DNA of 64,000 nt, from NCBI RefSeq assembly GCF_040802235.1, contig NC_133158.1:26105001-26169000 (forward strand), read 5' to 3'. Source of the DNA: Manis javanica (Eukaryota; Chordata; Mammalia; Pholidota; Manidae). A program made the position numbers and the translations under genes. The notes below the pieces were generated by a model. It worked only from the letters and a program-made list of their open reading frames with translations, ran no database searches and had not been told where the DNA came from. The first letter of the stretch is position 1, and every line of letters begins with the position of its first letter. Below are positions 34,523 to 44,877 of this stretch, one piece after another.

Positions 34523-34649
34523 GCCGCCCGCCCGCCGCGGCTCCGAAGCCCGCGGGCCGGCCCGGCGCTCGCCCTAAGGCCCGGGTCGGATCTCCGCTCA
34601 GCGCGGTGGGGCGCGGGCGTCGGGGGGCAACGCCGCGGCTGTCCCCTCC

Positions 34650-34940
34650 CCGAGGGTCGGGGTTGGGCTTTCCTTCGTGTGGGTGCCCGCTGTCGGCGGC
34701 TGAGGGGTTAATTCCATGTAGTCAGCTTCAGGGGGCTGTGTCCTCCTCGCGGCCGGGGCTTGGAAAGGGTGAAATTGGCCTTGCCACATTTTTAAAGCAT
34801 TTGGGGGATTGGGGTTTCCTTCGCATTTGCTCTGTGCGGGCAGCTGAAGGGTTAACTCCAGCCCGTCACTTTTCCGAAGGGTGGGATTTGGCGAGGCTGT
34901 CAGTCCTGAGAGCCTCGCTCCAGCAGCCACTCGGGACGGA
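34650..34940 (+). repeat. Imperfect direct repeat at the start of intron 1
   Basis: 'ttgggctttccttcgtgtggg' with '-gcggctgaggggttaattcca' (from about 34662) recurs about 145 bp later as 'ttggggtttccttcgcatttg' with '-ggcagctgaagggttaactcca' (from about 34807). The following 'aaagggtgaaattggc' recurs as 'gaagggtgggatttggc'. This is an old tandem duplication with a deletion in the second unit. Confidence 0.6.
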
Positions 34941-35032
34941 GAGCCCCGTTGTAAGGAAAGCAGGAGACCACTGTGGCTGCTTCCTCAATTTTGTGGGCGG
35001 CTGGTCCCCAGTAATTCAGTTATTGCTTTTCA

Positions 35033-35034
<2 letters not shown>

Positions 35035-35105
<71 letters not shown>
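35035..35105. repeat. (GT)35 microsatellite
   Basis: About 70 bp of uninterrupted GT lies 0.5 kb into intron 1. It accounts for the Cys-Val run at the end of the 303-codon frame. Confidence 0.97.
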
Positions 35106-35107
<2 letters not shown>

Positions 35108-36154
35108 AGAGCTGACCGTCTTAAGCGAAGGGGTAAGATGGATCTGCAGGCAGCATAAAGTTAACTACCTTTAAAAATACGGGTGGCTCTGCTGAAGAGA
35201 AGAGCAGGGACTGGGCAGGAACGTGGCTTATTCCCTGGGAATGGGTGTCTGGGAGGGATATTGTCCTGGGAATCTATATAAAATGTGGTGTTTATTCAGT
35301 GGTGATTGAGTGGAAGGATGATTATTAGATTTTGCTTGTTTGGTTGGAGGGAGGAATAAGAACGATAGGTTCTTGTCAGTCGTTATTTAGAGCCCAGGAG
35401 TTGCTGTGACTCAGTCTGAGCTTATACTTGTCAGGGATAAGCTTAGAGCTGTTGTAGAGAGAGATGGCAGCAGTTCTTCCACCTTTTAGATGATGGTTGA
35501 AATCCTTATTTAATAGGAGAGCTAGCCGTCCAACTGGTTTTGTTACAGGAATGATTCAAACACAGCTCTGTGTTGGAGAAAAAATGACTTGTGACTCTCA
35601 GTCCCTGAGTTAATAGAGCAACAGGGATGAGTAAGACTTGGAGAAAAATAGATTAGTAGAAATCCATACTTCCTTTGAGGAATATTGCGTGTACATACAA
35701 AGAAATGTATCTGCGTGTCTGGCACTTTGGTATTATGATATAGATTTTTTGGGGTTTTTTTTTTTGGCTTGATATGACTATCTTTTCAACAGGTATAGTA
35801 GAGTGGGTCATGTATATACTACCCCTAAAATTAATAAGGAAAAGCTTTGAACTAAGTGTCCATATGATATCTTTTATATGATAATGAAAAGATCAGCCTG
35901 AGTGCATCTGAGCCCAGTGTACTGTAACTTTTCTGGTATTCCCTTCAGATAAGAATCGGAGTCTCCTTGTAAATTCTACCCTTTTGACAAGACTGAATTA
36001 ATGTATAATGTTGGTTTAAGTACATTACTACAGCCAGTTGTATTTGTTGCAGAGAAGTGATTATACTTGGAAAAACTGAAGAAGTTTATTAAATCTTTGA
36101 GGAACTTCTAAACACATAAGCATGATTTAGTGGACGATCTAGTTTAATACAATT
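35106..36154. other. Intronic DNA, nothing recognised
   Basis: No exon-like segment or nameable repeat. Confidence 0.35.
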
Positions 36155-36370
36155 AGCATGAACTTTGAAAGTCAAGCAGCCCTGGGTTTGCAGTCTGGCT
36201 CTGCCACTTAGCAGCTTTATATCCTGTTTTAGCCCTTGGCACTCTCTATTAAATGGAGATGATAATATGTTTCTTACAGTTGCTCTGAGGAGTAAATGAA
36301 ATGACAGATATTAAGTACTAGCACCATGCCTGCCCCTAGGAAGGGCTAGGTGAATAGTAACTGTGGATGT
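36155..36370 (+). repeat. MIR SINE, sense
   Basis: 'ctttgaaagtcaagcagccctgggtttgcagtctggctctgccacttagcagc' is a well-preserved MIR tRNA/core junction. It is followed by 'ctattaaatggagatgataatatg' and 'gctctgaggagtaaatgaaatgac'. Confidence 0.85.
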
Positions 36371-37774
36371 TATTTGTAGTGACTATACTTGTTTAATGAA
36401 AAAACAATGTTTGAAAAATATTTAACTGGGTGATAGCTTTTGAATTCGTGTATGTATCCAGATGTGGGGTATGGCACTGTATCTATGGATTGTGGCTAGT
36501 AATCACATCATGCCGACCCCCTCCCTCTTTTTCATTAGATTATTTTGACAGCAAAACTCATAGAAAGCTGAATCAGTGGGTGGGTCTGCTATTAGTTAAA
36601 CATTAGACTATTCCCTAATGTGGTAGGCTCTTATTAAGAAAAAAAAAAATCTGTAACTGTGATTGGCTATGGCCTTTAAGATGCTAAAAAAAGAGATATC
36701 AGTAAATTTCATAGCTTGTTTTAAAAAAAATCTCAGAGTCCAGCCTAATCAGTGATTCTTACAGAATATAATGAGGGTGAGGAAAAGGTTAGTAATTAAA
36801 GGTGAGTTTATAGACTTTCAGATGGAAACACTCTGTCCAAAATAGTAAACTTAGCTTTATTTTTTATTTTTTAAAAATCAGCTGCACTATTATTTGTCTT
36901 CTGTATAAAATTTTTGATTTATCGACACGGGAATAATGATGTATTGAGTACTATGTGTCACTTTAGAAAGTTGGCCATTTGTTTACTCAAATTCAACAGG
37001 TATGAAAAGCTTCAGATGAGGCCAATTTTCTTTTGGTAAAAATCAACTTTTTGCAAACATAGAATTAAAATGTGGCTGTATCTAAAATTAAAATGTGGCT
37101 GTATCTTCTGTCTTAAAAGTTAAGAAAAATTTATGGATGTCATTTAACTCACTCAAAAGGTTTGTTTAGCTGAATTACTTATGTGTATGATTTGGTCTAT
37201 TGTGAAATTAGGCAGTTTACTTACAAGAGATTTAGTTCTAAAATTCATATTCTTCATGTTTTAAAACTCAAATGATGCTTCATTTTATGTAATATTTTAT
37301 GTAGAGACACTTAACATACATAGTATTTTCTTTGTTCTAGACATTAAAAAAAACAAAACACCTCCAGTCTTTATTTTTCCGATTAGTATTAGGAAATGAA
37401 ATACTGCCCATTGCTGTGTATTCTGGCAGTTATTGCCTAATAAATCATGTGCCCTCTATGTGTAATGTGTATTGAGTAATTTTATTTTAACTGAGACTTT
37501 TAGAGCGTTATAAGATAGTTACCAAGAAATGCTTAATAGGGTTTTCCAAAATGTGATAGGATAAGTTTTATAGACAGTGTGTATTTTTGAAATGAATAGT
37601 ATTGCAAAAATTTGTCGACATTTTTGTGAAGTGTTGATACCTCAAAGCCGTCTGAGAAAATGTTTATTACTGCTGAGAATTAGGAAAAGGAGATATTTGG
37701 GAAGATGGTAGAAATCTGAACCTAGAATCATTTTTAAAAGAGTTCGTGGAAACCTTAGGTAAGTGGGTTAATTG
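36371..37774. other. Intronic AT-rich DNA, nothing recognised apart from a small duplication
   Basis: No exon candidate. A 23-bp tandem duplication is listed separately. Confidence 0.35.
37061..37106. repeat. 23-bp tandem duplication
   Basis: The unit ending AATTAAAATGTGGCTGTATCT occurs twice in direct succession (37061-37083 and 37084-37106) with one mismatch. Confidence 0.95.
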
Positions 37775-37880
37775 TATACTCATTTTATAGATAAAGCTAG
37801 GAGATCCAAAGAGTTAAGTGAAATTTCTATAATAAAGCTAACTAGTGAGCTAATATTAGAACCCAGGGCCAGTGCACTAC
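37775..37880 (-). repeat. MIR SINE fragment, antisense
   Basis: 'tatactcattttatagataaagctaggagatcc', then 'gctaactagtgagctaatattagaacccagggcc'. Confidence 0.65.
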
Positions 37881-38639
37881 TTCCCTTGTCTGCCTCTGTA
37901 GATCCTGCTGAGGGTAGAATCATACTGCTGTGATTTGGGAGATCTTAATCCTTTAAGAATCTTTTGTATGTAAATATACTCCTCTTAAGAATCTGGATAG
38001 CATTTTAAATCCAAATGTCTTAAGCATTATTGACTAACATTTGAGGACAATATGTGTGTATCTACATACATCTATGTGTATGGAGACATGAATTAGGGAA
38101 AGATATGATAATCTATAAAAAGTATCGTTAGTAGAGTATTATGTTTTGACATTTAAATATCTGGTTAACTGGCATTATTGGGTTATTGAACTACATTTAA
38201 TATCTTTAAAAAGCAGAAATAATTATGTGTGCTCAGAGTGCTTATTCTTAAATTACTTTGGGGTAAGAGTGGCAAAAATAGTTTTAAAAGAAAATATGCT
38301 GTCACAAGTCTAAAGTTGAACAAATCTGAACTTTTACTGTAGAAGTTAGCTTTCCAATAAAGAAGTCTTCAAATATAGATTCAGAGTTGTGGAACACGAG
38401 GCATACTGCCAAGAAAAATCTTGTCCAACTTCTTTGTCCCCCAGCCCCTTTCCTATTATTTTCCCCATGCAGACCTAGTATTTTAAAAGCCAAATGTTCT
38501 CATAAAGAAGCTATTAGAGTGCAATAATGCATTTTAAATTACTGACGTAGAGGATATTTGACAATTTAAAGCACTTATTAAATTTCTCTAAGATAAAGGG
38601 GATGGTCACTGAACATGGATACCAAAAGCATTGCACCTA
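37881..38639. other. Intronic AT-rich DNA, nothing recognised
   Basis: No exon-like or repeat signal that I can name. Confidence 0.35.
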
Positions 38640-38900
38640 TAAAAAATAGTTTATTATTGCAGAGCTTGTGGATGTGCCATAATATATTTGATCATTTCCT
38701 CATTATTGGACATTTGAGTGGTTTCCAGGGTTTTGCTGTGGTTGTACATCAATTTGATCTGCCTTCCCTAAGGATGGTTTCCAGAATTGGCACTCCTGGG
38801 TCAAAGGACATGAACATATTTCATGTCAAATGGCCAAATTGCTTTCCACAGAGTATTCACCTCTACTTAGAAGGTCTTCTGGACAGGCTTCATATATTAA
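38640..38900 (-). repeat. Old L1 3' end fragment, antisense
   Basis: 'cattattggacatttgagtggtttccagggttttgctg' and 'gaattggcactcctgggtcaaaggacatgaacatatttc' followed by 'gccaaattgctttccacagag' are old-L1 ORF2/3' UTR sequence in antisense. Confidence 0.65.
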
Positions 38901-40189
38901 GTTGGACTTCAGTTATTCACTTTGTTCTTTGGTATTTTTAGTGCAAAACATATTTAGTTTTCTTGAGAAGGTAAAATAAACCAGCAGTATTTTTAAACTA
39001 TCATGGTAGATAATTGTCTGTTTCTGTTTCATGTTTTATGAGGTACTTCTTTATTTTCAGCAACTGCTAAAATTGAGACTACAGAGAACATAATTCCTTT
39101 TTCAGTTTTATTTTTTACTGAATTTTGTAGGCAAGCCATAGAAATACAGCACATCCCCTTTAGCTATCGTGATCTGATTTATCTTAAATTTATTGGTTGA
39201 TTGCATCAGGAGTTTGGATTCCAGAATTCTGGCATATTTCCATGCAGTCCTTACCTAATTTATCCTATTATAGTGGGATGCTGCTTTGTTTTTGGGGGTG
39301 GGATGGGGGTATGTTAAAATATACTATTTTCTAAACCATATTTTAAGGAAGTTGCCAAGTAGACTACTTTTTGAGGCTATAGCATGTGAATTAAAGAAAA
39401 AATCACAACTTGAGTGTTATTTTATAATTGTAAAAGTTGATTCATGTTCTTTGAGCTCTTATATGGAAAAAACTAAGGAAAAAAATTTAACCTTTTGGGG
39501 AATAGGTCAAAATTAAATGATAATTTAAGACATTTAGTTTTCCTGAGATGTGACAAATCAAAATTGAAATCTCTGCTGGAATAATCTGAGTTAATTTCTT
39601 TCTTCAAAGTCAGAATCACAAGCCTTACATTCTATAGTGCTATTTTTTTTTTAGAGTTACACTCTTCCTTAAATTAGACATTGTATCTTATATTTGGGTC
39701 CAGTTTCATAGTTTGTCCAGTTTTATACATTAGAATAACATTCTTATTTCATGTCTTGAACTTTTTTTAAAATTTAAAAAATCAGCAAAGCTTTAGGGTT
39801 CATTTAAAAATCATCTTTAAGTATATTATATTTTTTAAACATTATACTACTGGCAAAATAATTTTAGGTTTCAAGTATCTAAGTAGTGACATTTCTGCTT
39901 CAAAATTGAGGCCTTTCTTCCTAAACTGGCTTAGGTTAGAAATCATTTGTTGTAAAAAAAAAAACAATCCAAAAAAACCCTTTCATGATGATTGGCAAAA
40001 TGATATGAAAAATGTTTTTGGTACCTATTTACATGATAACAATTACTTTAACATCTGCCAAAGTAATGATACTGTAAGAATATATTTTTTAGCCTAAGTT
40101 TGTTGGCATCTGAATGAACAGTGTTCAAAACAAGGCATATAATGTGCAAGTGCTTCATAAATGTTGGCTGCTAGATTACTGTAATATGA
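38901..40189. other. Intronic AT-rich DNA, nothing recognised
   Basis: Frames of 63-76 codons show no motif. Confidence 0.35.
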
Positions 40190-40295
40190 TCTTGAGGACA
40201 GTGATTTCTGTTTTGTTCACTGGTGTATTCCAGATGCCTGAAACAGTGCTGGCACACACTAGGTGGTCAAATATATCTTTGAATGGGTAAACATT
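40190..40295 (+). repeat. L2 LINE 3' terminal fragment
   Basis: 'cttgaggacagtgatttctgttttgttcactggtgtattccagatgcctgaaacagtgctggcacacactagg' is the L2 3' signature. Confidence 0.7.
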
Positions 40296-40369
40296 TTTAT
40301 ATTAAAAATAGAAATTTAAGAAAAAATGTCTTTGTGAGTCCATATTCACATTTCAGTATGCAAAGTGTA

Positions 40370-40605
40370 CCATAGAAAAAATGAGGGTTCTGGAGTCTCA
40401 CAGAGTTGAATCTGAATATTGACTTGGCCATATATCATTTGTGTTAGAGTCTTCATGTTTCATTATATCCTCTTCTGTAAAACGTAGATGACCATAGAAC
40501 TAACTGCCTTGTAGAGTAGTTGTCAGAAATGAATGTGTGCAAAGTGCTTAATACAGTGTCTGGCACATAGAAAGCTGTCAAAAAATGGTGACTGTTATGC
40601 ATCAG
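40370..40605 (+). repeat. MIR SINE, sense
   Basis: 'agggttctggagtctcacagagttgaatctg', 'tcatgtttcattatatcctcttctgtaaaacgtagatg', 'aagtgcttaatacagtgtctggcacatagaaagctg'. Nearly full length. Confidence 0.8.
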
Positions 40606-42029
40606 GAGTAGTATTAGGTATAATCATTAGCTTTTATGTTCAATTTCCATTTAGATTTCTGTTGACTGTATTTTAAATATTAGTAACTTTTGCTTGGGAA
40701 GTAAGCCTTTTCTTATTTTTGTTTTGTTTAATTCTTTGAAAAATTTTGAGCATGTTATTGTCAGATTTAATTGATAGCAGAAATGGAGTAGTGGAAAAAG
40801 TGTTCTGGCCTCCAGGATAGGCTAATAATTTTTGATGGACCTACTGATATAGTTCTTCATTATAAAAGATGAAATTCGATCTGGTACAGTTCTCCTTGGT
40901 CACTGTATGATTACAGTATTTGTTGTGGAAACAATTCCAAACAGAGAGTTGGAAATTTGCTTGCCCCACTGTCGACTAACAGTAGGACCTGTAGACAAGT
41001 CATTCAACCTGTCTTCAGTTTTGTCATGGATGAAGAGCGAATGATCCTTGAGAATTTTGCTGTTGCAGAGTCAGTTGTGCTTCCTTGATCTGGAGTTCTT
41101 AAGGCAGAGACCAGAGAATTAAAAGTATTAAGGCTCCAAAATAAGGTGCCTGTTATAAAATCCCAGGCTCTGTCCAGAAGAAAAACTGAGATTGTTTGCA
41201 GCTTTATATAAGGGGTGGAAAGGTAGACTAATCGTGACAGGAAGGAAGAGTGGCCTTTAGCAGTAATACCTGCTCTCTAAAATTTAGGTTGTCCTGAACA
41301 AGTGTGTGCTTAAATTACAATTTTAAATTTGGACAAGACCATAATATTGCTGTCCATTTGCATGTGTTGTAATTTTTTAACCAGGATTTAAGTTCAGAGT
41401 GGGTTTAACCTCTGTTGAGAGCTCTAAATTTGCCAGCCCCTACAGGCAGCCATAAGCTGTCTGTCAGCCCATTCTCTTTCGATGAGAAGTAGGCCCTCTG
41501 AACTGCATGCAGGCTGGGCCAGAAAGAGCTTTTGGCTGAAGAGTTTCCTCTCTTAAAGTGACTTAAGGTCTGAAGTAGACACTTAACACTGGGCCTGCTT
41601 TTTATTTACGTTTTTCTTGTGAGCTCATTTTGTCTGGGGAATGTTTTAATGCAAATATATAGACTTCGTCGTTTCTCAGTAGTTCTTATCAGAGGAAAAA
41701 TGGAGGAGACCCACATTTATTTTTCCTCAAAACTAGATGTTTCATTTCACCAGCTTTTGGTTTCTTTACTATTTCTTCATTCTGTTTGATACTATTTATC
41801 TTCCTATTGCTTCTTCATTCTTCCTATTTCTTCATTCAGTGCAGAATTAAAAAACTTAACACATTTTTTTCCTACAAAGAATACACATAATCCATACTGT
41901 TTAAAAAAATAGTGTAGCTATACAAACAGGAAAAAAAATCATCTTTAATACTATTAAGATTTAGTCGTGTTTAATATTAAGGTATATACCCTTTTTCCCC
42001 TTATCTCTTCATATGTAAAAAATATGCTA
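40606..42029. other. Intronic DNA, nothing recognised
   Basis: No exon candidate. 'tatttcttcattc'-type short echoes around 41770-41835 look like local slippage. Confidence 0.35.
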
Positions 42030-42425
42030 TTTTTTTGAAATATAATTGACACATTATATTAATTTCAGGTGTATGGCAATGTTTCTATATCTGTATGTTA
42101 TGAAATGAGCATCACAGTAGGTCTAGTGAACATCCATTATGGCACATAGTTACAGTTCTTTTTGTGTTAAGAACTTTTATGATTTACTCTCTTAGTAAGT
42201 TCTAGATATACAATATAATATTATTAACTGTAGTCCCCATGCTGTACATTACATGCCAGGACTTACTTATTTTATACTGGAAGTTTGTACCCTTTGACTC
42301 CCTTTACCCATTTCATCCACCCCCCACAATCTGTTCTCTGTATCTGTTGAGTTTTTGTTTTTTTTTAGATTCCACATGTAAGTGCTTTTCTCTGTCTGAC
42401 TTTTTCACTTAGCATAATACCCAGT
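42030..42425 (-). mobile_element. L1 3' UTR/ORF2-end fragment, antisense
   Basis: 'gaaatataattgacacattatattaatttcaggtgtatggc', 'tagtccccatgctgtacattacatgcc', 'ctccctttacccatttcatcc', 'gtctgactttttcacttagcataatacc'. This is the antisense of an L1 3' end, 5'-truncated. The same segment recurs at 55250-55700. Confidence 0.8.
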
Positions 42426-42879
42426 ATATGCATTCTTGAGAACGGAGACAGGATCATGCCGTGCATAGTAAATGATCTCATGTGGTCTACTTGATTTATT
42501 TACTTTGATCGCTAATAGACAAGTATAGTCAGTTTACAATGAAACTCATGATCTCTTCTTTCTCAATCCAAGGAACCAACATTTGTCCTTTCCTTAAACA
42601 TCTAAATTGAGTGGATGTTAACCCTTATATGTATGTTTTAGTTGCAGGCATTATTTTCCACTGTTGGGCGATTGAAATGTTTGTGCCTAGGACTTACGGT
42701 TTTATAATTTATTTCAGAGTTCCTGAAAGTTGGCCAAAAGGGTTTTGACCAATTGTTAACCTTTAGGTTTACCTGCATCCTCTCTATAATAGGTTCTTCC
42801 TAAGTCAGGATTACTCATGTCACCTCCATGATAGTTTTCACCACACTTGCCACCACAAGAAATTATTTTGTTTGTCATC

Positions 42880-43018
42880 TTCATGTCTTTTATGAATGTA
42901 AATGCCATAGGGTCAGGGCTTTGTCCTTTTTTCAGTGCTGAATCCTAGTGCAAAGAAACTGCCTGGCACATATAAACTCTCTAAAAGCTCAATAAATGAA
43001 TAAGTAAATGTACCAACA
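42880..43018 (+). repeat. L2 LINE 3' terminal fragment
   Basis: 'catagggtcagggctttgtcc', 'gcctggcacatataaactctc', 'aagctcaataaatgaataagtaaatg'. Confidence 0.65.
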
Positions 43019-43087
43019 GAGTGTATCTATTCTGTATATACTTGAACTATGTATGAAGTATTGTAATAGATGATTCATAAGTGTACC

Positions 43088-43622
43088 AGACAAGGTTATT
43101 TTTTTTTTTTGAGAGGGCATCTCTCATATTTATTGATCAAATGGTTGTTAACAACAATAAAATTCAGTATAGGGGGGTCAATGCTCAATGTACAATCATT
43201 AATCCATCTCAAGTCTAATTCTCGTCAATCTCCAATCTTCTGAAGCATAACGAACAAGTTCTTACATGGTGAACGAATTCTTACATAGTGAATAAATTCT
43301 TACATGGTGAACAGTACAAGGGCATTCATCACAGAAACTTTCGGTTTTGATCACGCATTATGACCTATAAACAATCAGGTCAAATATGAATATTCGTTTG
43401 ATTTTTGTACTTGATTTATATGTTGATCCCACATTTCTCCCTTTATTATTATTATTTTTTTTATTTTTAATAAAATGCTGAAGTGGTAGGTAGATGCAAG
43501 ATAAAGGTAGAAAACATAGTTTAGTGCTGTAAGAGGGCAAATGTAGATGATCAGATGATCAGGTGTGTGCCTATGGACTAAATATTAATCTAGGCTAGAC
43601 AAGGGCAGACAAGGTTATTTTT
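43088..43622 (-). mobile_element. Polyadenylated retrocopy of an ERV 3' end, with L1-type target-site duplication (short copy)
   Basis: A 16-bp direct repeat AGACAAGGTTATTTTT flanks the element (43088-43103 and 43607-43622). Read on the minus strand it is a 5'-truncated insertion of about 495 bp (43606 down to 43111). AATAAA (TTTATT on plus, 43129-43134) lies about 18 nt before the end, and a poly(A) tail merges with the A-rich target. It is about 96% identical by eye to 55990-56482, where the same sequence is joined to a retroviral env end. The long duplication, A-tail at the poly(A) signal and 5' truncation indicate L1-driven copying of an RNA, not integrase-mediated insertion. No coding content remains in this copy. 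Confidence 0.85.
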
Positions 43623-44079
43623 GTTAGAGTATGTCCCTCATAGTAGCCATGTGTAGGATAGAAATAATAGATGCATTAACATTGGGACAAAATGCTGTGG
43701 GAATCTCCCCACCCTCACCTCACTAAGACATCAGGGGAGTTTTAGAAAGGCAGTTTGCTGACTTCTCGTGGGACCGTGGTGGGAATGGCCCTTGACATGA
43801 GCTTTGAGAGTAGAATGGTTTTCATTCATTCAGTGAGTATTCCAGTGTTCTAGGTAGGATGAATATAATGAGAAACAGAACACATGGGTGGTTCCTTCCT
43901 TTGTGGAGCTTTCAGTATTGTGGATGGAAGGGAAGATACTCAAAAACAAACAGTGGGAGGAGCGAAGACACAAGGACAAGAAATTTTACTGGATTATGTG
44001 TAGGCTGCACTAGAAAAGAAAACTCCAAAAGACTGGAAAAGTAGATTCAGTTCCCAGGAAACCTTGACCGAGTTTGAAT

Positions 44080-44430
44080 CTGTAGGCATGGGGAACCAGT
44101 GAAAATTTTTGTTCAGGTGAATGGAGTAAGTCCTGTGTTTACAAAGGATTAAATTAGTGGCAATATGGAGACCACCAAAAAGGAACTTGGTTAGAAGGTT
44201 ATTAAAAAGGACTAGTTGAGAAGTAATGAGAAGAGTTAAGGAGTAAGGGAAAGATGAGCTTTATTATTGAGATAGAATGAAAAGAACTTAGCAGTTGAAT
44301 CAGATGTGCAGGGCAAAGTTGAATTTGTGGTCAAAGACATTTTTTAGGGATTTGAGTGAGTGCTGGGGAATATGGTTGTGCTGTCAAGTAGGGGGTAAGG
44401 GGTGAAGGGGGAATGGTTTGAGAAGAGAAA
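44080..44430 (+). repeat. Ancient interspersed repeat, family not assigned (copy 3 of 3)
   Basis: 'gttcaggtgaatggagtaagtcc', 'ggcaatatggagaccaccaaaaaggaacttggttagaaggttatt', and 'gagaagtaatgagaagagttaaggag' follow the later part of the repeat seen at 6780-7560. Decayed. Confidence 0.45.
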
Positions 44431-44877
44431 GGGGTGAGTTGGGTATACAATGTTTTATATAGCTAATGACATAAAGGGAATGCTGTTAGGAAGGCATTAG
44501 TGCTATCATATTTAAGTACAATGGGACAAAAACTGGGAGTTAAAATTTCATTAATTAATGCTGTTATCCTTAGGAGTAGTAAGAGACTTAGAAATAGTTG
44601 AGAATCCAGTCCTGTTCAAAAGAGCTTGGTAGAGTATTTTTTTTCTAGTGATTCCTGTAGACTAGCCTACCCACCTGATTATTTGTTTTGCCATTGTTTT
44701 GTAGGACTAAGCAAATATTCTCCACTCCTCCAAATCATAGTTGGGCTATCTTGATTTATTTGTCATGCTTATGTATCTTATTCTGGGACCAGATTGCAGG
44801 CTACCCAGAGGAGGTCCTAATAGTAGGCCCTTTGGGCAGCTGAATGAAGGCTGTGTATTAAAAAAGGTTCAGACTTG

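Larger units (their letters stand above)
34040..34700 (+). promoter_or_regulatory. CpG island and ARL8B promoter region
   Basis: The base composition changes abruptly here to dense CpG, with GC boxes (for example GGGCGGG near 34147 and repeated CCGCCC around 34360) and no TATA box, as expected of a broad housekeeping promoter. It contains a CTCF-type motif, a CATATG palindrome, the 5' UTR and coding exon 1 of ARL8B. The transcription start cannot be fixed from sequence. Minus-strand frames here (190 and 63 codons) reflect the GC-rich composition. Confidence 0.85.

Noticed and set aside
34198-35109. 303-codon plus-strand frame across the ARL8B promoter, exon 1 and the GT microsatellite
   Set aside because: It begins at GTG, crosses the true exon in the wrong frame, and ends in a Cys-Val run made by the GT tract. 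Only its ATG at 34222 is of interest, as a possible uORF.
43088-43622. Ordinary solo LTR
   Set aside because: It lacks TG...CA ends, stops at a poly(A) site with an A-tail, and has a 16-bp duplication, which do not fit integrase-mediated insertion.
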